Assembly: GCF_000968135.1 (NCBI RefSeq)
Contig: NZ_FO538765.1
Span: forward strand, 3,957,308 to 4,021,307
DNA: 64,000 bases
Reading direction: 5' to 3'
Source: Magnetospira sp. QH-2
GTDB lineage: Bacteria; Pseudomonadota; Alphaproteobacteria; Rhodospirillales; Magnetospiraceae
In this document: positions 1 through 8,915 of the stretch, piece by piece
Numbering within the stretch: the stretch's first letter is position 1
Layout: every line of letters begins with the position of its first letter
Program-made: the position numbers and the translations under genes
Notes under the pieces: generated by a model
Database searches by the model: none
Told to the model about the DNA's origin: nothing
What the model saw: only the letters and a program-made list of their open reading frames with translations

Positions 1-1
1 G

Positions 2-919
2 GGCGGTGGCGGCGGCGGCTTCCACCCCGGCGGCGCCCAGGGTTTCGGCGGGTTCGCCGATATTTTCGAGGAAATGTTCGGCAATTTCGGTGGCGCCCAG
101 CGCGGCGGCGGGGCCCAGAACCATGGCGCCGACCTGCGCTACAACATGGAAATCAGCCTGGAAGAGGCCTACAAGGGCGCCAAAAGCACCATCCGGGTGC
201 CCACGGCGGTGCCCTGCGAGTCCTGTGATGGCTCCGGTGCCGAAGGTGGCAAGCCGCCGGTCACCTGCACCACTTGCCAGGGTACCGGCCGGGTGCGGGC
301 CCAATCGGGCTTTTTCACCGTCGAACGCACCTGCCCCAGCTGTCATGGCGCCGGGCGGGTGATCAAGGATCCCTGCCACACCTGCGGCGGCACCGGACGG
401 GTGGAAAGGGAAAAGACCCTGTCGGTGAATATTCCGGCGGGCGTTGAGGAAGGCACCCGTATCCGCCTGTCCGGCGAGGGCGAGGCAGGCATGCGCGGCG
501 GCCCGCCGGGGGATCTCTATATTTTCCTCAGCCTCAAACCGCACCGCATCTTCCAACGCGAGGGCGCCAATATCTTCTGCCGCGTGCCCATCCCCATGAC
601 CACGGCGGCGCGCGGCGGCAGCCTCGAAGTGCCGACGGTGGACGGCGGACGGGCCCGGATTTCCATTCCCGATGGCACCCAGTCCGGCCATCAGTTCCGG
701 CTCAAGGGCAAGGGCATGACCGTGCTGCGCTCCACGGCCCGGGGCGACATGTTCGTCCAGGCGGTGGTCGAGACCCCGGTCAACCTGTCGAAACGCCAAA
801 AGGAACTGCTCGACGAGTTCGAACAGGAAGCCGAAACCCGAGGCGGCGACGGCAACAACCCGGAATCCACTGGCTTTTTCAAGAAGGTCAAGGAATTATG
901 GGATGACCTGACGGAGTAG
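2..919 (+). CDS. dnaJ: Chaperone DnaJ, C-terminal part (5' end outside the window)
   Basis: This is the co-chaperone that delivers substrates to DnaK and stimulates its ATPase in the cytoplasm. The reading frame is open from base 2, so the J domain lies upstream. About 305 residues are visible. They begin in the Gly/Phe-rich linker and continue through the four zinc-binding CxxCxGxG repeats ([32 protein letters not shown]). The two beta-sandwich substrate-binding domains and the C-terminal dimerisation tail follow. All eight zinc cysteines are present. dnaJ is commonly followed by dapB in alphaproteobacteria, but here a DUF6765 gene lies between them. Confidence 0.97.
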   Translation, partial: GGGGGGFHPGGAQGFGGFADIFEEMFGNFGGAQRGGGAQNHGADLRYNMEISLEEAYKGAKSTIRVPTAVPCESCDGSGAEGGKPPVTCTTCQGTGRVRAQSGFFTVERTCPSCHGAGRVIKDPCHTCGGTGRVEREKTLSVNIPAGVEEGTRIRLSGEGEAGMRGGPPGDLYIFLSLKPHRIFQREGANIFCRVPIPMTTAARGGSLEVPTVDGGRARISIPDGTQSGHQFRLKGKGMTVLRSTARGDMFVQAVVETPVNLSKRQKELLDEFEQEAETRGGDGNNPESTGFFKKVKELWDDLTE

Positions 920-995
920 GAACGCTCATATAAGTTGTATTTTGGCAATCATTCCTCTAATCTTTCTGAGGGATTGATAGGAAAGGTTGCCAATC

Positions 996-2111
996 ATGAA
1001 AATCGATATGCATTTCTATGGCACTTATGCCATGGCCCGCACCGCAGGTTTGACCCAAGAAGCGGCGCGAACAATCGCCTATGCATCGCAGTTCGTCGAT
1101 GATTCCGCTGCCCACGAAGCCAACCACACCCAACTTAGTGATGGCGCACATATCGTCAGCGAAGTGACCGCGCATCATAGTGTCCAGGCGGTATTGGACT
1201 ATTTCGAAAGCAAGCTGGACCATGACGACGAGGATCAACGACTGATCTGGGTGCCATTCCATTTTTTGCCAGGTGGAGCTGGAATAGATTGGACCGAGCG
1301 ATTGGTTTGTACCAAAAACAGCAAGATTGCCCAACAAATGGTAGCGCATCATCTAGCCCATGCAAAATCTGATTATGCCTTGGAACTCATGGGCATCATG
1401 GCCCATGTCTACGCTGATACATTTGCCCACTATGGTTTCTCAGGTGTCAGTTCGCGACGCAACGAAGTCGATGGCGACAGTATTCGTGTTCTTAGGGGCA
1501 CCGATCCCATGGAACCGACAGAAAAATCGGGATGGAAAGCAAGATTCGGCAAGCTCTTGAAGTTTCGAAATATCCGCGCGGGAATCAACGATCTGATCGA
1601 GGATGCGACGGGAGCGTTGGGCCATGGCGGGGTCATGGTCTACCCGGATATCCCCTATATTGAATGGACGTACAAAGCCGAGCAATCTGGAAATACTCAG
1701 ACACGTGATAATCTCGAGGACTTTATGGAAGCGTGCCGGGAGCTCCATGGGCGCTTCAGAAGCTTTGCCGATGGTTGTGATCCATCTTTTCAAGATAGGG
1801 CAGCCCGTGCTGAGTTCGCGGGGATGGAGCCAAAGATTCGCGAGATCCTATCCTTCGAAGGAGACACGGAACAGCGGATCGTACAGTGGCGCCAGGCGCT
1901 CAGTGATGGTTCGCTGTTTGCCCCAATTCAAGATCATGTCGCACGCTACAGACCCATGAATTGGATTGGGCAAATTGAGGATCTGAAGGCGGCAAACAGC
2001 AGTGCATCGGTTTCAGAGGCCAACATCTATCGGTTCTACCAAGCTGCCCGTCTGCATCGGACGTTCGTCCTACGCGATCTTCTTCCGAGCCATGGTATTG
2101 TTGTCATCTGA
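996..2111 (+). CDS. DUF6765 family protein
   Basis: A 371-residue protein that I recognise as the uncharacterised DUF6765 family. The N-terminus has the family pattern of an early HFYG segment followed by ASQFVDD and later WVPFHFLPGG. A histidine/aspartate-rich segment around residues 137-145 (HVYADTFAH) resembles the H-x3-D-x3-H metal-site pattern of zinc-dependent phospholipase C-like folds; that link is inference. No signal peptide is seen. I chose the ATG at 996 because GGAAAGG lies about 9 bases upstream; a TTG three codons earlier is the alternative. Base composition is visibly less GC-rich than in dnaJ and dapB, which suggests insertion by transfer. No function is known to me. Confidence 0.8.
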   Translation: MKIDMHFYGTYAMARTAGLTQEAARTIAYASQFVDDSAAHEANHTQLSDGAHIVSEVTAHHSVQAVLDYFESKLDHDDEDQRLIWVPFHFLPGGAGIDWTERLVCTKNSKIAQQMVAHHLAHAKSDYALELMGIMAHVYADTFAHYGFSGVSSRRNEVDGDSIRVLRGTDPMEPTEKSGWKARFGKLLKFRNIRAGINDLIEDATGALGHGGVMVYPDIPYIEWTYKAEQSGNTQTRDNLEDFMEACRELHGRFRSFADGCDPSFQDRAARAEFAGMEPKIREILSFEGDTEQRIVQWRQALSDGSLFAPIQDHVARYRPMNWIGQIEDLKAANSSASVSEANIYRFYQAARLHRTFVLRDLLPSHGIVVI

Positions 2112-2203
2112 CAACTCACCTTTGCTCAAGAACGTCTGGTCAAGTGGCCCTGGGTTCCGTATGACTTTCCCCATGATTGGTGCATGAGTCCCAGGAGAGT
2201 GGA

Positions 2204-3004
2204 ATGAAAATCGGAATTGTCGGCTGCGCGGGGCGCATGGGGCGGATGCTGGTGCAGACGGTGCTTTCCACCGAGGGCGCCGAGTTCGGCGGCGGCTCGG
2301 AGACGGCGTCCAGCCCGATGATCGGCAAGGACTGCTGCGAACTGGCCGGGCTGATGCCCTCGGGTCAGCTGGTCACCGACAATCCCCGGGAGTTATTCGA
2401 GCGGGTCGACGTGGTGATCGACTTCACCATTCCGGCGGCTACCGCCGAGCATGCCCGCATCGCCGCCGACCTCCATACGGCGCTGATCATCGGCACCACC
2501 GGCCTCGACTCGGCGCAACAGGGCCTGATCGAGGCGGCGGCGGCTCAAGCGCCCGTGGTCCAGGCGCCCAACTTCAGCCTCGGGGTTAACTTGTTGATGG
2601 CGCTGACCGAAAAGGTCGCGGCAACCTTGAACGAAGACTACGATATCGAAATCGTCGAGATGCACCACCGTCACAAGGTGGATGCCCCCTCGGGCACCGC
2701 CCTCGGTCTGGGCCTGGCGGCGGCGAAGGGACGCGGCGTGGATCTCGATACCGTGGCGCAGAAGGTACGCGACGGCCATACGGGCGCCCGCAAGAAGGGC
2801 GACATCGGCTTTGCCACCCTGCGGGGCGGCGATGTGGTGGGCGATCACACCGCTATGTTCGCCGGCGAGATGGAAAGCGTCATGCTGACCCACCAGGCCC
2901 GCTCAAGGGCCGTTTTCGCCCGGGGTGCCGTTCATGCGGCCCTGTGGACCGGGGGAAAGGCGGCCGGTCTGTACAGTATGCAAGATGTCCTGAACTTGGA
3001 CTAA
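2204..3004 (+). CDS. dapB: 4-hydroxy-tetrahydrodipicolinate reductase
   Basis: DapB performs the NAD(P)H-dependent reduction step of the diaminopimelate/lysine pathway in the cytoplasm. The 266-residue protein, close to the usual 265-275, opens with the Rossmann motif GCAGRMGR. It carries the catalytic signature HHRHKVDAPSGTA near residues 154-166, with the conserved His pair and Lys. The ATG at 2204 follows AGGAGAG at a good spacing; an in-frame TTG nine codons upstream is less likely. The gene converges on the Ada-like gene and their last bases overlap by 4. The family is certain; cofactor preference cannot be read. Confidence 0.97.
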   Translation: MKIGIVGCAGRMGRMLVQTVLSTEGAEFGGGSETASSPMIGKDCCELAGLMPSGQLVTDNPRELFERVDVVIDFTIPAATAEHARIAADLHTALIIGTTGLDSAQQGLIEAAAAQAPVVQAPNFSLGVNLLMALTEKVAATLNEDYDIEIVEMHHRHKVDAPSGTALGLGLAAAKGRGVDLDTVAQKVRDGHTGARKKGDIGFATLRGGDVVGDHTAMFAGEMESVMLTHQARSRAVFARGAVHAALWTGGKAAGLYSMQDVLNLD

Positions 3005-3867
3005 AGCCTTTCGCGCGTCTCGGCCCGTCCGGCCTCCCATCCCAACATCGCCGCGCGCCGGGTGGTGCCATAGGCATAGGGCGCGAAAGCGACGTTGCGG
3101 CGTAGCTTGGGGATCACCGCGTGGCAGGGAATGAGAAAAGCCACCGGATTGGCATTCAGCGCGCTGCCCACGGCCCGCGCGGCTTTCGGATGGCCAATGC
3201 CCTGGCTGATTTGGGCATAGGTCGCCACCCGACCCAGGGGGAGCTGTAAGATCGCCTCCCAGACCTTGATCTGAAAATTGGTCCCGGTGACATGCAAAGG
3301 CAGCGGATCCTCCATGTCGCCGTCGCCGAACACCCGGTCGCGGAAAGGGGCGGTAACCGTGGGATCCTCGATCAACCGGGCCGCCGGCCAGCGACGGGTC
3401 AGATCCGCCACCTTTTCATCATCCTTCTCGTCATCACAGAAAGACAGTCGGCAGATACCGCGATCGGTGACGCCGAGCAGCACCTGGCCAAAGGGGCTTT
3501 CATGGAAGCCATAGCAGATCTCCATGCCCGCGCCGCGTCGTTTGACATCGCCCGGGGTCACCGCATCATAGGAAACGAACAGATCATGCAGGCGTCCCGG
3601 ACCCGACAGGCCGGTTTCCAGCGCCACATCCAGCACCGAGGCGCTTTCTTCCAACATGGCCCGGGCGTGATCCAGGGTCAGATAACCCATGAAGCGTTTC
3701 GGGCTGACTCCGGCCCAGCAGGTGAACAAGCGCTGGAAATGATAGGGACTGAGATGCACCACCCGGGCGAGCTCCTCCAGATCCGGCTGGTCGCGCCAAT
3801 GGGTCTCGATATGGCGGATGGCGGTGGCGATGCGTTCGTAGTCCCGGCTCGGTTCGCTGTAATCCAC
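3001..3867 (-). CDS. Ada-like AraC-type regulator/O6-methylguanine-DNA methyltransferase
   Basis: A bifunctional alkylation-repair protein. Residues about 5-105 form an AraC-type double helix-turn-helix (LARVVHLSPYHFQRLFTCWAG region). Residues about 115-285 form the MGMT domain, which moves the alkyl group to a cysteine in the active-site motif IPCHAVIP (Cys248). The N-terminal Ada zinc domain that senses methylphosphotriesters is absent. This is therefore the short Ada form, and its induction signal is uncertain. I chose the GTG start at 3867 because GGAG lies 6 bases upstream inside the end of the DUF1127 gene, whose stop codon overlaps the spacer (TGATCGTG). That arrangement implies translational coupling. 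Confidence 0.85.
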   Translation of the reverse strand: MDYSEPSRDYERIATAIRHIETHWRDQPDLEELARVVHLSPYHFQRLFTCWAGVSPKRFMGYLTLDHARAMLEESASVLDVALETGLSGPGRLHDLFVSYDAVTPGDVKRRGAGMEICYGFHESPFGQVLLGVTDRGICRLSFCDDEKDDEKVADLTRRWPAARLIEDPTVTAPFRDRVFGDGDMEDPLPLHVTGTNFQIKVWEAILQLPLGRVATYAQISQGIGHPKAARAVGSALNANPVAFLIPCHAVIPKLRRNVAFAPYAYGTTRRAAMLGWEAGRAETRERL

Positions 3868-3869
3868 GA

Positions 3870-4040
3870 TCAGCTCCGCCAAAACGACTTTGCGGCTTCG
3901 CGCTCGATGGTCTGACGGGTGATGCCCATGTCCTTCAGACTGCGACTGTCCATTTCTTGTAGTTGTCGCAGCGATTGTCGGCGATGCCGCCATTGGTCAT
4001 ATCGCGCCACCATTTGGAATATCCACGGAATCACAGCCAT
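3870..4040 (-). CDS. DUF1127 domain small protein
   Basis: A 56-residue basic protein starting MAVIPWIFQMVARYD. It ends in the DUF1127 pattern: WRHRRQSLRQL, then LKDMGITRQTIEREA, with a terminal FWRS. Proteins of this size and pattern are widespread in alphaproteobacteria. In some species they affect RNA turnover and phosphate or carbon metabolism; no function is proven for this one. It lies directly upstream of the Ada-like gene, and its stop codon sits in that gene's ribosome-binding region, so the two are probably cotranscribed. Confidence 0.85.
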   Translation of the reverse strand: MAVIPWIFQMVARYDQWRHRRQSLRQLQEMDSRSLKDMGITRQTIEREAAKSFWRS

Positions 4041-4055
4041 GCGCGGCCTCCTCTT

Positions 4056-5243
4056 TCATCGTTCAGAAAAGGGTAGGACGCTTGTGGGCGGCAATCCACC
4101 CGGATCTTGCGCTTGATCAGATCGTTTGTGTCCAACGGGTCCAGCTGGACCCGACGCGCGCGAGACCTTGATCATCCGCATGGGCTGTTTCTGACGATCC
4201 GCCATTTCGGCCATCTGGCGGCGGATCGCACCGCGCCAGTCCATATGCGGATCGTAGCCCAACATCTGTTTGGCCTTGTCATTGTCGACCTTGAAATCCC
4301 TGAGCAGATGAATGATGGCGCGGGAAACCAGCGGATCCCAGGGCGTAACCCGGGACAGGGCCTCCATGGCCGCGGCAAAAGGATGGGCGACGCAGAACGG
4401 CACCGAGAACCAGGGTTTGGGCAGATCGAACTCTTCATGCAGGAAAGTGATGACTTCGCGCGCCGTGGGCACCGTGGGGCCAACGGCGTTGAATCCCTGG
4501 TATCCACTCGGTAAGGGCGTTTCCAGGGCGGCCCGCAATGCCCGACCAATATCCTCCCCGTCGATCAGCGGCAACGGGGTGCGGCCGCCCGCCACCCAGG
4601 GCACCAATCTGGTTTTCAATCGCGGGACAAGGATCGGCAGGAGACCGAGGCCGTAGTTTTCGCCGACGAAAAGACCGAGACGCATGGAAACACACCGGTC
4701 CAGGCCGTCCTGTGCCGCCTCTCGCAAGGCCTCTTCGATGGTGACCACATTATCCAGGTGTGGCCAGAATCCGGTTACGCGGCCTGCTTGGTTGGCGTCG
4801 GTACCCTGTCCGGGCCGCGCGGCGCCCGTGGAACTGACGAACACGAACCGTGAGACCCGGCCCCGACGGGCCTCTTCGATCAGGCTCAAGGAAGGTTCGC
4901 GGAATAATCTGGCCGAGCGTCGCTGATGGCCATACAGGGAGGACCAGGCCGCCGCGTGGATCAGACCGTCAGCGCGGTTGGCCAAAGCGCGGCAATAGGC
5001 GGAATCGCGCAGGTCCCCGGCCATCACCTCGCCGGAGAAACCGGGCGGCAGCCGGGCCGGATCGCGGCAGGCAGCGATCACTTCCCAAGGACCATCGGCC
5101 AAGGCTTGCAAAGTATGGCCGCCAACAAAACCCGTGGCGCCGGTGACCACAACGGTATTCAAAGCCTCCTCGCCTTGCGGATCGGCCTTGGTGACCGCCG
5201 CCCCGGTCCCGGCTGATCCATCGAATGTCCTGGTCTGTACCAT
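4056..5243 (-). CDS. NAD-dependent epimerase/dehydratase-like SDR
   Basis: An extended short-chain dehydrogenase-like protein of 395 residues. After a poorly ordered 30-residue N-terminus it has the Rossmann motif VTGATGFVGGH. Later come the DGLIHAAAW and FVFVSSTGAA strands typical of the family. The region that should hold the catalytic YxxxK reads WPHLDNVVTIEEAL, so neither the Tyr nor the Lys is evident. It may bind a dinucleotide without classical SDR catalysis. The C-terminal 35 residues are Pro/Gly/Ser-rich and extend past the fold. The ATG follows GGAGGGAAACA. Substrate unknown. Confidence 0.75.
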   Translation of the reverse strand: MVQTRTFDGSAGTGAAVTKADPQGEEALNTVVVTGATGFVGGHTLQALADGPWEVIAACRDPARLPPGFSGEVMAGDLRDSAYCRALANRADGLIHAAAWSSLYGHQRRSARLFREPSLSLIEEARRGRVSRFVFVSSTGAARPGQGTDANQAGRVTGFWPHLDNVVTIEEALREAAQDGLDRCVSMRLGLFVGENYGLGLLPILVPRLKTRLVPWVAGGRTPLPLIDGEDIGRALRAALETPLPSGYQGFNAVGPTVPTAREVITFLHEEFDLPKPWFSVPFCVAHPFAAAMEALSRVTPWDPLVSRAIIHLLRDFKVDNDKAKQMLGYDPHMDWRGAIRRQMAEMADRQKQPMRMIKVSRASGPAGPVGHKRSDQAQDPGGLPPTSVLPFSER

Positions 5244-5384
5244 TGTTTCCCTCCACGGACGCGATCAATCCCCAGATCATAAGACAGCCGTCTGACTTTT
5301 ACCAGGGCAAACCCAGGCGCAGCTCTTGAAGCGAGACAGACAAAAATCATATCAATGGCTTATCGGGATTTTGGCGCAGATGGC

Positions 5385-5813
5385 TCAATGCCGTTGAAAA
5401 ATCCTGGCCTTTCCGTCCCTGTCAAAAAGGATGGTGGCATAGGGGTCCTTGGCACCATCGGGCATTTCCATGCCGGGGGATCCGGCGGGCATACCCGGTA
5501 CCGCGAGACCGCGGGCACGGGGCCTTTCACTCAACAGCCGGTCCACATCCTCGGGCGGTACATGGCCTTCGAGCACATAGCCGTCGACCATGGCCGTATG
5601 GCAGGACTGCATTTCTTCCGGCACCCCGGCCATTTGTTTGATCAGGTCCAGATCGTCCCGATCCACCACCGAGACGCTATGGCCCTTGTCACGCATGATC
5701 TCTACCCAGGCCCCGCAGCAGCCGCAGGTGGGCGACTTAAATACCTGGATATCGGCGGCCTGGGCGGAAAGGGCAAATAACGGGAGAAGAAACAGGGCCA
5801 GTATGCGGAACAT
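5385..5813 (-). CDS. DUF411 exported metal-binding protein
   Basis: A 142-residue protein with a clear signal peptide (MFRILALFLLPLFALSAQAA), so it is probably periplasmic. The mature part starts with the DUF411 pattern of a CGCCGAW cysteine cluster (about residues 30-36). CHTAMVDGYVLEGHVP and AVPGMPAGSPGMEM follow, a Cys/His/Met set suited to copper binding. DUF411 genes often occur among copper-resistance genes. Here the neighbours are an SDR and an exporter, not a copper operon, although PCu(A)C and DUF2946 genes lie near 62-63 kb. Metal specificity is inferred. Confidence 0.85.
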   Translation of the reverse strand: MFRILALFLLPLFALSAQAADIQVFKSPTCGCCGAWVEIMRDKGHSVSVVDRDDLDLIKQMAGVPEEMQSCHTAMVDGYVLEGHVPPEDVDRLLSERPRARGLAVPGMPAGSPGMEMPDGAKDPYATILFDRDGKARIFQRH

Positions 5814-5874
5814 CGGGATCCCTCCTGGGAGAATCAGACCCCAAGTATAGCGCCAATTGAGGCAGTTTTGTGAC

Positions 5875-6792
5875 CTATCGGGCCAAAATGATCCCGCGCG
5901 GCAGCCGGATCACCCCCTCAAGGATCGCCACTCCCAGCAGCACCATGGCAAAACCCAGGCCCTGAACCATGGACAGTGTCTCGCCCAGCACCGCCCAGGC
6001 CACGACCATGGTGACCGCCGGTCCGGCCAGGGAAATCAGGCTCGCCCGCCCGGCCCCCAAGCGACGAATGCCTTCGTATAGCAAGAAGATGGGCACCACG
6101 GTGGAAACGATGACAATGGCCGCCAACCAGCCGCCAGAGGTCCAATCCAGGCTCAGATCCGCCCACTCCAGGGTCACGGCGGCATAGATCACCACGCCGA
6201 TCATGGAACTGGTATTGGCGGCAAAGGTAAAGCGGGCCGAGCCGGTGCGGCGCATGATCCGCTGTCCGGCAACCAAATACAGGGCGTAGCTCAAGGCCGA
6301 CAGAAACGACCAGCCAATCCCGCTCCACAACAGGCTATCCGCATCCAGCCCGCCGGGCGCCAGAACCACCAACAATCCGGCATAGGAAACCGCGAAGGCC
6401 ACCAGCTGTCGGCCCGATGGCCGTTGCCGGTCCATGGCAGCATTGATCAGCACGATAAACAGCGGAAAGGTAAACAAGACAATGCGCGACAATCCGGCAC
6501 CGAGCCGGTCGATGGCGGTAAAATCGGCAATGGTGGCGATCAGGAACAGGCCCCCGGCAGCGAAGCAGTCGCGCCATTCCCGCCAGCCCATGCCCAACGG
6601 ATTACCCTCGCCGCGCACCGCCGCTCCGGCCCAGAACAACGGCCAGGCCCAGACCAGACGCAAGGTCACCAGGGCCCCCACCGACAGTCCGGCGGCCAGC
6701 GCCAGCTTGGCAAAGATGCCCTTGAGCGCCAAACCTAAAGTCGCCGCCAATACCATCATCAATGCCGCGTTGTCGCGTTGGCTGGGAGTCAT
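5875..6792 (-). CDS. EamA/DMT-family transporter
   Basis: An inner-membrane protein of 305 residues. Ten hydrophobic segments are arranged as two EamA repeats, the usual layout of drug/metabolite-superfamily exporters. The first half has LTLRLVWAWPLFWAG and a FTFPLFIVLINA segment; the second half has YALYLVAGQRIM and VVPIFLLYEGIRRLGAGRAS, typical of the family. I chose the ATG at 6792; the frame stays open 19 codons further upstream. It is divergent from a LysR regulator gene, a common pairing in which the regulator controls the exporter. The exported substrate cannot be read from sequence. Confidence 0.88.
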   Translation of the reverse strand: MTPSQRDNAALMMVLAATLGLALKGIFAKLALAAGLSVGALVTLRLVWAWPLFWAGAAVRGEGNPLGMGWREWRDCFAAGGLFLIATIADFTAIDRLGAGLSRIVLFTFPLFIVLINAAMDRQRPSGRQLVAFAVSYAGLLVVLAPGGLDADSLLWSGIGWSFLSALSYALYLVAGQRIMRRTGSARFTFAANTSSMIGVVIYAAVTLEWADLSLDWTSGGWLAAIVIVSTVVPIFLLYEGIRRLGAGRASLISLAGPAVTMVVAWAVLGETLSMVQGLGFAMVLLGVAILEGVIRLPRGIILAR

Positions 6793-6868
6793 GACTCTCG
6801 TTCCTTGTTTTACGCCAGTCAAACTGCCCCTTGCTAAGCTCTTAAACAATTCGAATTACCAACTAACG

Positions 6869-6889
6869 GATATAACATTTTCTGATATC
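6869..6889. promoter_or_regulatory. Candidate LysR operator (T-N11-A box)
   Basis: A perfect inverted repeat GATAT-N11-ATATC lies between the divergent exporter and LysR genes and ends 8 bases before the LysR start codon. It fits the T-N11-A rule for LysR-type boxes. Its position suggests that the regulator represses its own gene and controls the exporter. Confidence 0.6.
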
Positions 6890-6897
6890 ATGGGCCC

Positions 6898-7809
6898 ATG
6901 GATCTAAAACAACTGAAGGCCTTTCTGCATGTGGCGGAACTGGGCAGCCTGAGCCGGGCCGCCGAGCGGTTGCATGTGACCCAGCCCGCCCTGAGCCGTC
7001 AGATCCGGTTGTTGGAAGAGGACCTGGGCACTCGACTGCTCACCCGCACCGGGCGCGGTGCCCTGCCCACCGAGGCCGGACAGCTGCTGGAATCCCGTGC
7101 CCGCCCGCTGGTGGCGGAGCTTCAGGCCATGGCGGGTGAGGTGGCCCAATTGGAAACCCGCGTGGCCGGAGAGGTAGACCTGGCCATTCCGCCAACCCTG
7201 GCCGATACGACCATGGCGGAGCTATTGCGCGATTTCCATGTCTCCTATCCGGAAGTCAAAGTACGGGTGGTCGTTGCCCTGTCCGGTGCTATTCATGAGG
7301 CTCTGCTCAGGGGGCGGGTTGACCTGGGGGTGCTGTACCATCCGTTGCGCAGCGCCAACCTGGGGGCCGAGGATCTTTGGGCCGAGGATCTGGATCTGGT
7401 GGCTCCGGCGCAGTTGAATTTTCATCCCGACAGACCGGTAACGCTGGCGGAAATCGCCGCTCATCCGCTGGTGCTGCCCGGCGCCCGCCACGGGTTGCGC
7501 GTGATCATCGAGGCGGCGGCGGTGCGTCGCGGTTTAACCCTGCAAGTGGCCATGGAAGTGGAAAGTCTGCGCATGCAGTTGGAGATGGTCCGCTTGGGCC
7601 TGGGCTGTTCATTTCTACCCCGCCGAGCCTTTGCCGATGACCTGGCCGCCGGACGGGTTTCCGGCGCGCCGGTGATCGATCCGCCACTGCGCCGCACCGC
7701 CGTGCTCGCCTGGCCCGCCGACCGCCGACGCAGCCATGCCGCCCAAGCCCTGACCGACATGATCCGCGACGGTCGTGATCGTTGGATGGAGCCGGAAAGG
7801 AAAGCCTGA
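6898..7809 (+). CDS. LysR-family transcriptional regulator
   Basis: A 303-residue LysR-type regulator. The N-terminal winged helix-turn-helix (residues 1-60) contains LGSLSRAAERLHVTQPALSRQIRLLEEDLG, a near-consensus DNA-binding segment (read here in parts: LSRAAERLHVTQPALSRQ). The remainder is the two-lobe periplasmic-binding-like effector domain, with the usual GEVDLAIPPTL and RGRVDLGVLYHP stretches. The gene is divergent from an EamA exporter and carries a T-N11-A palindrome just ahead of its start. Its downstream end abuts the accessory island, whose antisense remnant begins right after the stop. The effector is unknown. Confidence 0.93.
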   Translation: MDLKQLKAFLHVAELGSLSRAAERLHVTQPALSRQIRLLEEDLGTRLLTRTGRGALPTEAGQLLESRARPLVAELQAMAGEVAQLETRVAGEVDLAIPPTLADTTMAELLRDFHVSYPEVKVRVVVALSGAIHEALLRGRVDLGVLYHPLRSANLGAEDLWAEDLDLVAPAQLNFHPDRPVTLAEIAAHPLVLPGARHGLRVIIEAAAVRRGLTLQVAMEVESLRMQLEMVRLGLGCSFLPRRAFADDLAAGRVSGAPVIDPPLRRTAVLAWPADRRRSHAAQALTDMIRDGRDRWMEPERKA

Positions 7810-8915
7810 ACAACGGATTCCCTCCTCGTCGCGACCGGCCCCCAGGGCGGCGAGCCCGGCGGCGGAGTTGAACTGGATGATCTTGCGCAGGGCCGGATTA
7901 CCGTTGACCGCCGCCCGGATGGCCCTGGCGGTGTTAGGCGCACGGTTTTCAGATAAGCCGGGTCGGCCATATAGGCGCGGATGGCCTCGGTCAGCAGTTC
8001 CCGGGGCGGATCGTCACCGTCGTAGCCGTGCCGTTCCGGGGTGAAGCGGGGCTGGCCAGGAGCCAGGAGTTCCCCCGCCCGCTGGGGCGCGTTGAGGGTG
8101 TGATACAGCCCCTCCAATTCGTCCTCCAGGCCGGTGACGGGGATCTCCCCCGCCGCCTGGTCGATCACATGGCCCACTTCGTGGGCGTAGACCTTGGGGA
8201 GGTCTTCGGGGAGAAGCTCCTTGGCTATTTTGACTTGGGTGGGTTGCTTGGTGAACCGGTTGTACGATGTCTCACCCCAAGCCCCTTCGATCTCGGATGA
8301 CGGGACGCCCACAGCGTCTCTGCCAGTTCCTTCCTTTGCGATGGGGTTAAGTTCCTCTGGCGGGAGGGCTTGGTCCATTCCGCCAACCACTTTTCGGCCC
8401 ACAGTTCGTCCTCCGACTTGGAGGGGCCGTCCGTCGATGTCTCGGGTGAGTCGTCCTTGCTCATCGGTCTTGGCTCCATTGGGGTAGTCGGCCTCGAAGG
8501 GACGCGTTGTCCCACTGGGGGGATTATAGATGTTCGGGCGGTTTTGTGCAAGGGAGTTACTCTGCTTGGTACGACCTTGAGGCGCATTGGCGAGGGCATT
8601 CCTGAGGCCCTTGTTGGCCTGTTTGGCCGCCGCGCCGAGGCCGGGGATCGTCGCGACGGCGGTCACGCCTCCCTGGATCCAGTCGCCCTTCTTGAAATCA
8701 TGCAGGGCCTCGTTGACCGCCGTGGCGACTCCTGCGGGGGTGAAGTCGACTAGGGGTAAAGGATTTTTACCGCTGCCATCCGATCGACCGACGATCCGGT
8801 CGGCCAGATCCCGGGCCTGATGCTTGTCCAACCCGGCCTTCATGGACAGATCCATGAGCCCGGCATGCCATTTCTCGCGCAGGTTCGGATTGCCGCCGCG
8901 CCGTTCGGCCTGCAT
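7810..8915 (-). pseudogene. Orphan C-terminal module A: HEVGH metallopeptidase-like, frameshifted
   Basis: A minus-strand fragment without its own N-terminal region. It starts with the shared junction QAERRGGNP and continues into a sequence different from the main gene: a helical stretch with LVDFTPAGVATAVNEAL and GGVTAVATIPGLG, then a domain with the zinc-peptidase motif HEVGH (bases 8169-8183). Past RAYMADPAYLKT the frame breaks near base 7938. Adding one base restores a sensible continuation (VAPNTARAIRAAVNGN, then ALRKIIQFNSAAGL), so one base appears lost. The homologous sequence ends at the lysR stop. Function is inferred only: a catalytic tip of a polymorphic protein, now inactive unless recombined and repaired. 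Confidence 0.7.

Noticed and set aside
7461..7809. Continuation of the orphan module A frame into lysR antisense
   Set aside because: After the frameshift the sequence has no module character and is simply the reverse of lysR.
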